Shown one piece after another: positions 35,221 to 46,080 of a stretch of 64,000 nt of DNA. Positions within the stretch are counted from its first letter, which is position 1, and the number at the start of each line of letters is the position of its first letter. The notes beneath the pieces were generated by a model that was not told where the DNA came from, searched no databases, and was given only the letters and a program-made list of their open reading frames with translations. The DNA lies in contig JACGCN010000006.1 in NCBI GenBank assembly GCA_014905825.1, positions 310,001 through 374,000 of the forward strand, written 5' to 3'. Position numbers and translations under genes: made by a program. The stretch is from Lyophyllum atratum. Lineage: Eukaryota > Basidiomycota > Agaricomycetes > Agaricales > Lyophyllaceae.

Positions 35221-37859
35221 ATGTCAAACACCCTGCCACCTCTGGCAATCCCAACGCCGCACTGGAGAAATATCAACGCTGCCTCTAGCGTATCCCTACC
35301 GCCGTTATCGAGCTGGTCTGATGGTCGACGGGCTCTGTCGTCCCTCTCGTCCTCGCCCCCACAGTCGTCTTCCCCTCCCTTGACCCCGTTCTCGTCAAGA
35401 AGTCAGAGCCATGCGTTCATTCGCTCCAGCCCCGTTTTTGGGTCTGAAATTGCTCATTATCCATCTTCTGACTACATCGATGAGCTTCCCTCCACTTGGG
35501 ATCGCTCCTACCCCCATCCGCCCACCAAGCTGCCAGATACATCAGTTACCCTCCCAGGCTTCAAATCCTTCTTCCCAGACGCGGTTCCCAATACCCATTC
35601 TACGCGTCTCGGCGCGTCGCAAAAGTCGAGCGAAGAAGCTAGCTTTTTCGGCAAACACCACCGTAAGGACGCTCCCAGTCAAGCAGCATCCTACACACCA
35701 GTTTTCTGTGACAGCGAGGAAGAGGAGCAGGAGGAAGATAGCGAAGGCTACAGTTTCGTCGAAGAAGATGCCCGTGCGACTTTCTTCCGCACATCTTCCG
35801 AACGCGGCCAGTGGAAATACGACCCCAAACCATTCAATTTCCAATCCCGTTCCCTTCTGCGGCAATCTGCCCCCACTTCCTCTCCTCCCCCAATTTCGGG
35901 TCTCCAACTGCTCACAAGGCCGATATCCGAGCCTGCACCGTCAACTGGTCGTACATCGACTCCACCTGTGACGCCAGATGGTTCACACGAAGAAGAGGAT
36001 AGCCGCCCCGAAGTTCCGTCGACGTCCGGCGTGGACACCATCTCGTCCGATCATCCCAGCCCCGCAATTTACGATGCCCCAAGCAGTTTGCCTTCCCTTA
36101 CTGGTGGCAGAGAAAGTACAGAGTTTGAGGATCTGGTCTGCCCATCCTCGCCTCTGCCGCCGTCTTCGCCCCCGCTCTCCTCTCTTCCTTCCTCCCCCAT
36201 GATGCGGTCCATCTCCCCCTTGTCATTCGCACCTTCGTCTCCGTATATTCCTCCATCCTCCCCCTTGTCCTTCGCGGATTCTTTGTCGTTAGACCACGAC
36301 CAGGATATGGACCTACAGAGCGACCACGAGGGAGATGTGATTCCCACACCGCACCCGGAACCAGTCGCATCACTCGACGTCCAGGTACTAGCAGAGGTGA
36401 GTCCGCGAGCCTAGCCTCTGATTGTCCTCGATCGACCTTCTCTTTCAGCTGGTGCCCGCACCCACTCCTGAGGCGAGGCAAGATCCGGAAGAGCCCAGAC
36501 AGACGCCAGTGTCGCCTGGCGTCGTTCCGCGAGCGTCATTCCATTCTCTGGAGCCTGTGCTACGCACGGAGGTGCCTGACCTCAAACTAGCTGATGGACA
36601 AGTCATCATAGCGGAGACGTCACCTGTCGCCGACCCCGCCCCTGTCCTATTACCAACACTTGAGGAAGATGTGCCGAAGGCAGAGGAGGCTGCTGATGCC
36701 ATAGCGATGAGCACGGAAATGGTCGAGGACTCGAGTGTACTGCAGTCTGGCGGAGATGTCGGTGATATGGTGGATGTAAGCATCCCGATGGCGGAGGCAA
36801 TAGAAGTCGAGGTCGGGATTGAGAACATGGTCGTTGTGATAGGGCCGGGGGAGAAAGGCAAGGGCCCGGTGAGGGAAGTCGAGGTTGAAGCGTTGCAGCC
36901 AAAGGACGAGAACAGCGTGGTTGATTCGAAGAGCGAAGGGTCCAGCGCCTCCAAGACGAGCGCTTTGAAGGAGAAGAGGAAGCACGAGGATGGGCAGCGG
37001 GAGGGCCCAGCGAGGAAGAAGTTCAGGACGCTTTCAGAGGAATCTGGGTCTGGTTCGCGGGGACCCGAGAAGAAGAGGAAAGCGCAGAAGGAGAGTAAAC
37101 GGAGGCTAGAAGAAGCTGAGGAGGCCGAGGAGGATGAGGAAGAAGAGAACAAGCAAGCTGCGCCTGCACCCAAAACGAAGAAGCAGAAAAAGTCGGAGGA
37201 CGGGGGTCTGCCCAAACGGTCACGCCCTCAACAGCCCTCCACCGCATCCAAATCCAAGTCCAAGTCCACGCCCTCCTCCTCCTCTGCATCAAGTTCGAAG
37301 CCCCCGCCCAGAGACGAGTCGATACCGAAACCTAAGGCCTCGCCGCCGGACCCAGAGACGCAGGCGCTGGATACGGAGATCTGCGGTATGCTGATCGAGA
37401 GCATGGCCACCTCGCGCGCGTCGTGTCTCCCCGCCTCGACGCTGTACAAGAACGTCATGCAGTGTCACCCGGCGCTCAAGGAGCAGCGCGGGGAGAGGGA
37501 GTGGATGGAGATTTTGGAAAGGGTGCTGCATGATGGGGAGGCGGCGAGGGGGAGTGGGGTGTTTGGGAAGGTGGAGAGCAGTTTTAAGGTTCGTGGGGGT
37601 GGTTCTTTTCTTTTGGCCTTTCGAGACTTGAACTGATTGGTTTGGCTTGGGTTTTTGCTTTTTTTAGGATGAGACGGATCGGCCGTTGGAGGCGCAGTGG
37701 TTTTATGTCCCGGAGCTGGACGAGGACCAGGAGAGGGCGGCGCTGATACGGAGTATGATGCCGCGTCCGGGGAAGAGGAGCGAGACGAAGAAGTATAAGC
37801 AGTATTATTATCGGCCGCTCGCTAAGATTTCGCGGTGGGACCCTGAGGATGAGATTTAA
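35221..37859 (+). CDS. Large low-complexity, probably nuclear protein with conserved C-terminal domain
   Basis: Three exons: 35221-36396, 36449-37588 and 37668-37859; phases agree, 835 residues. The ATG at 35221 is the first in the open frame. Residues 1-400 are Ser/Pro-rich with repeated SSPxxPPSSPP blocks. The middle (36900-37350) is a charged Lys/Glu region with several basic nuclear-localisation-like stretches (KKRKAQKESKRRLEE, KTKKQKK). The last 150 residues are different: a folded-looking segment with CLPASTLYKNVMQCHP, GEREWMEILERVL and a final YYYRPLAKISRWDPEDEI. This could be a winged-helix-like DNA-binding fold, a guess from the helix pattern. I do not recognise a named family. Chromatin or transcription roles are plausible only from composition. 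Confidence 0.75.
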
Positions 37860-38396
37860 TCCGGGGATGTCTTTCGTTCTTTTTTTTCGCCTTCCTGCGA
37901 GCTTGTGCTTTGCTGCAGTTCTTCTAGCGTGCTGGCGTTCTTTTCTCCTGACCGCTTTTCTTCGTTGCTTCATCCTTCGTGCTTCGTCTGGTGTCTATTA
38001 TGAATATTTATTCACACTATCTGGGATCACTCCTTTGCTGTTTCTGGTACTACGCCCGTCTCATTCATTGCATCTGCCACTCCATCGAACTTCACTACTC
38101 AATTAAAACATCGAATTATGCGACATCTTGTGTGGGCTGATGTCTGCGTTAAATTACAGCCCTCTTATTTCGTGGTGGTATCGAGTAATTGACCTTGGTG
38201 TGTGGAGCGTCGCCATGCAGCGCCATGCATGCGATCTCTGGAATACGGATCCGTTAAAACTTCAGCTTCAAACCTCAGGGAGTTCTCAAGGCTCAAGCCA
38301 GTCGGAGCTCAGTACTCAGTGCTCACTCTTCTGAATCGACGGCAAAAAGATAGGTGCATGCATAGGCAATAAAAAACCCTTCACGGGGAGATCAGT
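37860..38396. other. Intergenic
   Basis: 3' flank of the nuclear-type protein. Nothing seen until the tRNA terminator. Confidence 0.5.
38371..38376 (-). terminator. Pol III terminator (T6) of tRNA-Ala copy 1
   Basis: Minus-strand run of six T about 20 nt past the tRNA 3' end. Confidence 0.6.
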
Positions 38397-38477
38397 GGAC
38401 ACACCCGGAATTGAACCGGGGACCGCCCGCAGACGCTAATGCTAAGCGGGCGTGATAACCAACTACACCATGTGCCC
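38397..38477 (-). tRNA. tRNA-Ala(AGC), copy 1, with 8-nt intron
   Basis: An 81-nt cloverleaf on the minus strand. The acceptor stem GGGCACA/TGTGTCC contains a G3:U70 pair, the major alanine identity element. The D-arm has the AGTTGGTTA loop, the anticodon stem is CCCGC/GCGGG, the variable loop CGGTC, the T-arm CCCGG-TTCAATT-CCGGG. The anticodon loop is 15 nt long. Removing 8 nt one base 3' of the anticodon, the canonical intron site, leaves TT-AGC-A-T. Identical to the copy at 38855-38935. Confidence 0.9.
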
Positions 38478-38854
38478 ATGTGCTGTAGTTCCGTTATTGA
38501 GCAATGGATTAAGTAAGGCTACGAAACCCAAGTTTACGACTAAGGCTTAGCCTCAGCGGTGGCATGCATGGGTCTAAATAACATCATAATACCAATTCCC
38601 GGTTATAAAGCTCCCAGAATAGAGCATTTCTGTGGTTCGGTGGTGCCAGGTGTTTACTTGGAAGGTGGGATCAAGGTGGTGGTAGTGCAACAAGCCCGAT
38701 GTCAAGTTTGACTGGCCTGCCAGCCTGGACCCTGGGCCCTACACCCTGCTCTCCTCCCTTGAACCTTCCCAAAGAAAAATGAATGGATGGCCATTTATTG
38801 CTCGCACCGATGGCGCAGATGCTCAGCAAAAGGTTTACCTGGTTGAAGCAAACT
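38478..38854. other. Spacer between two tRNA-Ala genes
   Basis: No ORF or duplicated flank. Only the tRNA bodies are repeated. Confidence 0.5.
38828..38831 (-). terminator. Pol III terminator (T4) of tRNA-Ala copy 2
   Basis: Minus-strand run of four T about 23 nt past the tRNA 3' end. Confidence 0.45.
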
Positions 38855-38935
38855 GGACACACCCGGAATTGAACCGGGGACCGCCCGCAGACGCTAATGC
38901 TAAGCGGGCGTGATAACCAACTACACCATGTGCCC
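38855..38935 (-). tRNA. tRNA-Ala(AGC), copy 2, with 8-nt intron
   Basis: Base-for-base identical to copy 1 over 81 nt, including the intron and the G3:U70 pair. The flanks are unrelated beyond a few bases. Confidence 0.9.
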
Positions 38936-39071
38936 ATGCACATGACTTTACGGACGCACTTGGCAACAAGAACGCCTCCTTTGGGGTCACATCCGCCTTG
39001 GTAGAGCCCGCGGTGGGATCCCATGTAAAGTCGCAGTAGCAAGCAATTGGGAAATAGATAGAAAGTACATA
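38936..39071. other. Spacer
   Basis: Between tRNA-Ala copy 2 and the ORF at 39072. No clear feature. Confidence 0.4.
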
Positions 39072-39302
39072 CTACAAAGCAAATATCAAATCCTCGTTCT
39101 GCAAATCCGTGAGGTCATGGAATATCTGTTCGTTCAGAGCACCATTTCCATCCTGAATATGTCCGAGAGAGGTATCGAGAATATTGGCGGTCTTTCCGAG
39201 ACTGGCGTGGATGGCAGCGTGTTGTCGGTTCCGAAAGGCGAGGAAGGCGGCTGTTATTCTATCTAGTAAGTATGTTAGGTTGTCCGTTACGGGATACGAA
39301 TC
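39072..39302 (-). CDS. C-terminal coding remnant or last exon, unknown protein
   Basis: An open minus-strand frame of 76 codons ends in TAG at 39072-39074. It contains LLDRITAAFLAFRNRQHAAI and LTDLQNEDLIFAL. Its codon use (GCC, CTC, ATC, AAC, CAG, GAG) is typical of real genes in this window, unlike random ORFs. It is bounded upstream by a stop at 39303-39305 with no ATG, so it is either the last exon of a gene whose other exons I cannot place, or debris. The opposite strand is also open here, which weakens the call. Confidence 0.3.
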   Translation of the reverse strand, partial: DSYPVTDNLTYLLDRITAAFLAFRNRQHAAIHASLGKTANILDTSLGHIQDGNGALNEQIFHDLTDLQNEDLIFAL

Positions 39303-39308
39303 TCATGA

Positions 39309-39848
39309 ATCGAGGACGACATAAGCGCGATGGTACGTTACAACACAGGAGCAACTTTGACATATCATTTGGTGAGGCCTTCCTTTAACATCCGGCGACG
39401 TGCTCTCATAAGGAACCCGCAAGACGGCATACTCTCCATGGGAAGGTTACCGCGTAATGTTCAACGGCTCGCTGGGACGACTAGAGCTCCAGGTCGTGGA
39501 ATCCCAATACCATGTTCCATCGTCCGGCGATGGCTTAGACGGCCTAATCCCCGGTACTCACCCCTTCCACATGCGGGCGGAGCAACTACCACCTTGCATA
39601 AACTATGGCAGAAGCCAGAAAATATCCCAGTCGAGATCGATCACGCGTGTCATGGAGGCGGTGAAAAGAGAACGCTGAATGTATTGTTCGGACCGACGCC
39701 TGGGCGAGAACCGGAGTCAGGCGACGCGTCGAAGCAAGGAGCTACTGAGAAGGATGGCGCCCTTGCACTGGCCGTCGGACTTATGGCGAATGAGAGCTTC
39801 AAAACAGGGGAATTTGTCCAATTGGAGAGTTTGAACCGCCCGTTGTAG
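39309..39848 (+). pseudogene. Gfo/Idh/MocA-family oxidoreductase, C-terminal fragment with frameshift
   Basis: The first piece encodes IEDDISAMVRYNTGATLTYHL, then a 52-nt GTGAGG..AG intron (39372-39423). The second piece continues TAYSPWEGYRVMFNGSLGRLE and onward. Near 39550 the reading must shift frame, after which LHKLWQKPENIPVEIDHACH and DGALALAVGLMANESFKTGEF follow to the TAG at 39846-39848. These are the C-terminal motifs of NAD(P)-dependent sugar or inositol-type dehydrogenases. The N-terminal Rossmann domain (about 250 residues) is absent: the frame begins right after a TGA and two tRNA genes occupy the upstream kilobase. With a missing half plus a frameshift it cannot make an active enzyme as given. 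A sequencing error could explain the frameshift, not the truncation. Confidence 0.72.
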
Positions 39849-40093
39849 TCGGGTTTAGGGAGAGGGAATAAGTAGGTTGTTTTTCAGAGGTCTTATGCTG
39901 ATTGCCACATGAAGTACAGCATTGCCATCAAGAATCGCAGGTGAGGGGCAAATTTTGGTAGTGTGGCGCCGTTACCCGGACGACGACCCCCGAATCAAAC
40001 ATGTGTAGACAACCTCCGTGTGCCGTGTGGGGCATCACACAAATTGAAGTTCAAGCGAAAACATATACCCGGAGCTGTGTTCGCCCAACTACC

Positions 40094-41588
40094 ATGATCC
40101 TGTCCGTCGCAGGCTTCAATCCACGGTCCCTGACCTCCAAACTCCTACTCCTAGGGACGACCATCACTTTTCTTTTCTTCCTATACACCTACACCAAACC
40201 CACCTTTCTTTCGAACATCAAATTTCCAGAATCCTTCGTTGGACACGACTTCGACAGGATACCAGGAAGATGCCCACCTAGAGCGTACGCAAACGGGCGG
40301 TGGACGGGTCCACATTACCGTACCAATGCCTCCGTTATGACACACAGGTCTCAGGCATTGGCCTTCTCTGGCTTCGAGGGATGCGCCAGCGGACGCGAGT
40401 TTGACTGGCATCTCGCGTCCGACAATTCGAAGCAATTCGATAGGTTCCCTGCGACCCAGTCGTATAGATGGACGGTGGGGAAGAGCGACGGCTGCGAAGG
40501 TTTAGAAGAGATGGACAAGGAGAAGATGGTGCGCGACATGGTGGAACAAGGCGGGTGGCTCTTGCTCGGAGACTCCATCACCGAAGGTCATTTCTTCTCC
40601 CTATCATGCGTCCTCTATCCGCATGTCATCGCGACGCCCATATATACCCCCAACTCATACTTCGACCGCGCCTGGCCACAGAACCTATACCTCAACCCCA
40701 ACTCACCCCTCGTCAAGGATCTATACCTCCCACCTGGCTTCAACATGACCGGCACACCCCTCGTCACTTTCCGACGTATCGATCTCCTCCTCACACAGGA
40801 CGAACTAACAGACCTCCACAAAACCGTCCATCCCAACACCTCCCCCGACTTCTCGTTGTTCTCAGAGGAGGCCGCCTGGTCGCTGAGCCCCAGCTACTAC
40901 ATGCCCCTGTTCTACGAAGGCAACTACAGCACGATTATAGCAAGCACCGGCGGCCACTGGACCACCACACTCTTCGGCGCGTACAATGAAAAGAAGCCCT
41001 TGCCATTCGAGGGCGCCAAACATGGTATAGACGGCGTTATCGACTTCTTCGGACATGCGATGCACAAGTGGGCGGAGGATGTGCAGGGTGCGCTGAAGGA
41101 GATGGCGCGGAAGGACGGGGGGAAGCGGAAACGGCAGGTCCTTGTCCGCGCGTATCTCCCCGGCCACGACGCCTGCCACGATATCAAGGACCCATGGTCA
41201 GAAATTCAAACGCCAGAGTGGGCTTCGTACAACTGGGGCAGCATCTGGAGATATAACGAGGTCTTCGAGGTGAATACCCATGCACATGAGCTTTTGTGTA
41301 GATCCTGACATGGCTTGCGATAGCACCTAATTACTGATGTACCGGAGAAGTACCCCGACCTACACTATCTTGCGATCGAAAGACCTGGGCGTCTACGACC
41401 TGATGCAGTGAGTCATTTCTGTCCTCGGGGGCTTATCCTCCTGACACTTCCCGCTCCCTCAGCACGCAACGGGTGATTGCCTACATATCATGGCTGGCGC
41501 GGGCGTCATGGAGGGCTGGTCACATTATATTTGGCACTATGTCTCGAAGGAGCTAGGGCGCAGCCGACATTCGCGAGTGAATCCTTAG
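40094..41588 (+). CDS. PC-esterase / TBL-like type II membrane protein
   Basis: Three exons: 40094-41269, 41348-41407 and 41463-41588; phases agree, 453 residues. An N-terminal signal anchor (LLLLGTTITFLFFLYTY) suggests Golgi type II topology. The lumenal domain has WLLLGDSITEGH with the catalytic Ser of the GDS motif at about 161, then GGHW, and near the end GDCLHIM, a DxxH motif at about 417-420. GDS plus DxxH is the pattern of the PC-esterase/TBL superfamily, whose members O-acetylate cell-wall or capsule glycans or have acyl-esterase folds. The acceptor sugar here is unknown. The ATG at 40094 was preferred to 40001 because the extra residues are not hydrophobic and break the anchor layout. 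Exon 2 could start 3 nt later (..AAG) without frame change. Confidence 0.82.
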
Positions 41589-42901
41589 ACATTTTGCGCT
41601 CGTATTTAAGGAATTGGAGGTGGATGGAGCACGGATGGACTTTAAAGGAACTGCATGGAATATTATTATACACTACACAATTGTCCGTCTGCACACGTAT
41701 CGTATATCTATCGTGCTATCGCTGTTGATTTCTTTTGGTGCAAGTTTTGACGAACGCCTTTAGAAAGGCCCGACCTGCAGCCTGAGGTTTCCTGCGCATC
41801 GAAAGGGGTGACCACTTTTTCAGTGCAACACGGCCTTTCACCAGGATACATATCCAGGGCACCCCGTGCAGGTCCACTGGGATACGCGTAAGATCCACGG
41901 AGGCTGTTGTGCGCGATATCCGGGGGCCTGTGCTCACAGTGCGCAGTGGTCGAAAGTATGAATCAACTGTTGATACTCTCTGTTACACGTTTTCCAGCGA
42001 CCGATGTCGGCCTTACGATGGAGTGATTGTAAGTCCATACCCCTTGGTGGACGACCCGGGCTATGGGCCATGGGAGGTTATAAGTTATGAGAGGGTGGTT
42101 TTGGTGTAAATTTCTGTTTGGCGGCGGCGCAAACCTACGGGTTACGGGGTTGTATGGTTTATTACAGGTATGGGTTAAGACAAGTTCGACGGTTGTATGG
42201 GTTATTACAGGCATGGGTTAAGACAAGTTCGACTGTAGAGGATTTCAAATGGGCTCCTTGATCCGCAACCACGGTCATCTCTTCGTCGATTGGCGCATAC
42301 ACCTCCTCCTTCGCGTGCCTCTCCCTCACTCTGCGTTCCTCTCGTTCTTGTACTCGCATTCTGGGACTCTCTGACGCGCATTCTCGCATTCTCGCACGCG
42401 ATGCCTTCTAAGCGTGTTACACGCGCTACCTATCATCTCGCTGAACGAACTTTCAATCGTTTGATCATTAAAACAAAATATACTTCAGCATGAGCTTCAG
42501 GAGTTGGAGTCTCGACTAACATGAGATCTAGGTTCCAGGTCGCTGCCTACTGTATTCGCGTTATGCTCAACTCCTACGCTGCTATCTTGGATTGGTCGCT
42601 CGTGGCGTATAGTGTCGAAGAAACATGCAATTCTTTTCAGTCGGGAACGAGGATACAGTAATTAGCTCTATGAAGTCCGTGGGATGTGAGTCTGTGTCCG
42701 AATATGATGAGAGAAAGTGTCCGGTATGTCTAAATAAGTAATAAAGAGGAATTGTGCTATGTGTCCGTCTAATAATGTCCGTCTAGGAATGAAGCCCATT
42801 TGGAGTGTGGTGCGATGTCGAGGGGCCGATAGATAATTCGATAAATTATGTAGTGAGCGTCATTTTCGTTCTTGTCGTGATAAAAGGGGTTGGAAGGCTC
42901 C
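41589..42901. other. Long intergenic region
   Basis: 1.3 kb with no supportable gene. It includes a 43-bp tandem duplication at 42148-42233. Confidence 0.45.
42148..42233. repeat. 43-bp tandem duplication (2 copies)
   Basis: 42148-42190 and 42191-42233 are the same 43-bp unit with two mismatches. Confidence 0.85.
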
Positions 42902-43602
42902 TCAGTCGATGTTTCGACCACATTGGAGTAGGAGGGCGGCAATGACGACGGAGTCTAAGAGCCCCAACTGGACGGCGTCTGGAGTCATCTCCAGTGTAAC
43001 ATATGTTGGTCCCCGAGTTAACTTGGCCAAGAATGTAGTGCCTGAAGATGGACCAGCGTACAACTAAAATTGGGGGCGCAGCGTCAGGAAAGAAGGCAAC
43101 ACTATGGATTCAAAGTGTTCTCACGTTGATAGATTTGTCCACAGGGGCCCAAACATATCGCATGCCTCTCACGTCCATTTCTCGTGCACTAAGCTCTGAT
43201 GGTCAGACTACCAATCTCAAGAACAAAAATAAGGAGTTATGGCACATACCTTCGGTTTGGAGTCAATTTCAGCCATTGGTTGACTGGCTGTTTGCGCACA
43301 AGACCCCGCAGTTCCACGAGAGGGGGGGTGCGCCATTCTACCAAGGCGATCTTTGCGCCTCCGGAGTTCGTGATAACAGAGTATCCTTGGACGTCGTCCG
43401 GTGACTCGATGCGATAGTGCACCTCATTTTGTGCTCCGACAACGACGCAATTGAGGATAGAGGGTTTGAAAGAAGTAAAATAAAAAGTGATAAGGTCGGA
43501 AGTTGCGATGCCCGTGTAAGGAAGTGCGCCGTAAATGGAAGGCGGAGGGTTTGAATTATTTTGGGACCCGCTGGCCCAAGATCCAAAGGGATTAGCGTAC
43601 AT
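42902..43602 (-). CDS. DUF6593-family protein
   Basis: Three exons on the minus strand: 43250-43602, 43125-43188 and 42902-43063; phases agree, 192 residues. It opens MYANPFGSWASGS and shows the family's hallmarks in order: ITFYFTSFKPSILNCVVVG, YRIESP, ALVEWRTPPLVELRG, MRYVWAPVDKSIN and the C-terminal VIAALLLQCGRNID. The family is basidiomycete-specific, multicopy, and of unknown biochemical role, with a beta-rich core similar to small lipid- or ligand-binding folds (inference). No signal peptide or membrane helix. The 5' flank (43615-43675) is a purine-only tract of GGAA repeats. Confidence 0.85.
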
Positions 43603-44785
43603 GGTGGATTAAAAGGGAGAAGGCGAAAGAAAGAAAAGAAGGAAGGAAGGAAGGAGGAGAAGGAAAAGGATCGAAGGGGCGGAAGGGAGATGCAACAACT
43701 GGGTCAGTGGGTCCTACCTTTATGCAGCTGGAAAGGTTTCAGAATTGCAGGACGGCGGCCTCATCGTTACGCGACGCGAAGAGGCGCGTCGGCTGCGTAT
43801 ACGTATAAGCTACCAGAGCGATGATGAAGAGTATTACAGAGCGTCGTGCTGCTTGCTGAGCTGACGCTGGTCCTTGAAACAGGTATGTTTATGATTGTCG
43901 TCGAGAAGTTAGTAAACTCTCAATCAAATTCGCCAGGAACATATAGCCGAGGCAACAAATCCTATGCGAGTTAGTTGAGAGGCTGTGTCATGCAATAAGC
44001 CCGCGTAAGCTCTCACAGTAGCGTTACTATTCAATTCGCCGGGCAGCCTGGATGGGGTGTGATGCATAAGCTTGGAAAAGTTCGAGTCCTGATAAAAAAT
44101 GGCAGGACGAAATTTTTCGACGAATAAGATCCCAGAGCGTTGAGAGTGCTTACCTCGACCCGAGAGGCTTCGTCTGAGGCATATAAGACGTTGCGCCGCA
44201 CCAGTCCCGAACGGCGTTGGAAACTAGTGTAATTCCAAACCCGCCTTCCCTATGTCGATACCCTTGAACGCATATTTGGCCGTCATTCGGCCATTGTAGC
44301 GACCCTTGAGGGAGGAAAGCGCTTAGCTAGCGCTTAGAGTCGTTACAAAACTTGTAAGATGTGCCGTGACGGCCGAGTCCAACTTGTTGCGTGGTAACGT
44401 ATTTGGCATCCACACCTCGACCAAATAATGCAGCTGCCCCGCATCAGTTGGGCATCGATGCATCAGTGGCGATGCGTCGGTCCCGCTTGACGCGCAATAA
44501 ATTTGCAATACAGTACGTATGGCGGGTTCAGGTCATCCGTTGACCTGGGCATCTGTTGACCTGGGCATCTGTTGACCTGGGCATAGCAATTCTCGACATC
44601 CATCAGTCGAGCTCTCATCTTCGCTGCTGACAATGGGGGCGAGCCGCTGTTGCATCACGCCCTACTACTCGTACGTGGCCTGTCAGAAGTACGTGTGCTG
44701 TCAACAGCATGTCAATGGCCTTTGGATAAAGGCAGCCAAAAGGCAGCAGCTTTTCAGATAACAACCCAACTTCCTCGAGAAAATC
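43603..44785. other. Intergenic between divergent genes
   Basis: Purine tract at the left (5' UTR of the DUF6593 gene). At the right is the promoter of Arf-like copy A, including a 16-bp triple repeat. No gene seen. Confidence 0.5.
44539..44584. repeat. Three tandem 16-bp repeats upstream of Arf-like copy A
   Basis: Unit GTTGACCTGGGCATCT at 44539, 44555 and 44571 (last copy 14 nt). Only a single degenerate version precedes copy B. Confidence 0.8.
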
Positions 44786-46080
44786 ATGTCAGCCATCGTT
44801 CGTCGTCTCTTGGACAAGCTGTACCCGCGTAGCAACGACTATACCGCCACCATCATCGGAGCTGGCGGGAGTGGCAAAACGACCCTTCTCTACCTACTGA
44901 AGCTTGGACAGATCGTCCAAACGATTCCCTCGATCGGGTTTAACGTGGAAACAATTGATGCGCCCACAACTAGTGGACAACCTTTACAGCTCACTTGCTG
45001 GGACGTTGGAGCCGGTTGCTCAGATATGAAGCGAATGAATAAGATCCTGGCGTCATACACAGCCAGGACTGATGCCATTATCTGGGTTGTAGATGGCTCC
45101 GATCAATATAGCGTCTCTGAGAGTGTCGACGCTCTCCCGCTCATCCTCGAAGCAGTGGATGCAGTGCGCATGGAAGCTGGGGTACCTAACAATTATCCGG
45201 TACTTCTGTAAGCCCTTTACCTATCTCTTCCAGAGTATCCTTGATGACCGGTTGCATTGCAGACTCAGCCATAAGCAAGACCTTCCAAATTCCATTCCAA
45301 TCGACAATATCCGAAAAGCGTTCGCTAAAGCGCTGTCGGGCCGCATGACATGCGCGTTCAAAACATCGGCGAACTTGGATATCCAAAAATCGGGCCTTCC
45401 AGATGCTTTTGAATGGCTTCGTTTTGCCCTCGAGCATGCATCATCTACAAGAGGACGCACGGCTGCGGCACTACCAGCAATGCCCGACCAACGCTCTATT
45501 CCCCACTTGACAGAGAAGCTTGACTCCTGGGTGTCGAAAGCTGAAAATGATTCAGACCCCCGAGAGTTTATCTCACAGTTCCATTCTATCTCCCTCCCCG
45601 ACTGGGATCACTATACCCACATTCGTATTGCCTTTCTTCTGCTGACAATGCACGGCCGACAAAAAGGTTAGAACCCATCAGCTTCGACGAGTCGATGAGC
45701 TGACATTGTAATTTCTAGGCAAAGATATGATCTTTGATGGTATTCAAAAGTACATCGCCCAAAGCACGCAGACAGGGGGCCGCACGTTCCACGTCACCAT
45801 GACCTACTTCTGGATCCAAGTCGTCCACCTCGGCATACGGAACATCTCGCCATCTACCGATCTGAAATCCTCGGAGACAGCTCTCCCTTCGAGCATGGCT
45901 GATATTGCGTCGCCAGATCAGTTCGCCCTCTTCATCGTGCTAAACTCATACTTGGCGGACGGCAATTTGTGGGCGGATTATTATTCCAAGGAAGCGATGA
46001 TGAGTCCAGCCGCGAAAGCCGGGATGGTGCTTCCTGACAAGAAGCCGCTGCCCAACCTCGTCGTGCGCGATGCTATCTGA
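44786..46080 (+). CDS. Arf-like GTPase with C-terminal extension, copy A (intact)
   Basis: Three exons: 44786-45207, 45263-45666 and 45719-46080; phases agree, 395 residues. The N-terminal 190 residues are an Arf-type G domain: GAGGSGKT (P-loop, residues 25-32), PSIGFNVET (switch I; Ser replaces the usual Thr), WDVGAG (the Arf WDVGGQ, catalytic Gln lost) and SHKQDLPN (NKQD with His for Asn). These changes predict weak or no normal GTP cycling. The C-terminal 200 residues ([35 protein letters not shown]) are not found in classical Arfs and form a family-specific domain. Classical Arfs recruit coats and effectors to membranes; the N-terminal amphipathic helix and Gly2 myristoylation site are absent (residue 2 is Ser). 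A paralogue follows in tandem at 46733. Confidence 0.85.

Noticed and set aside
39060..39268. Plus-strand open frame opposite the remnant at 39072-39302, ending near a GTAAGT
   Set aside because: Codon use is poorer than on the minus strand and no downstream exon joins it to the oxidoreductase fragment.
39553..39581. 29-nt intron that would repair the oxidoreductase frame
   Set aside because: Far below the 45-60 nt intron size of this genome, and it would remove residues that match the family; a frameshift is more likely.
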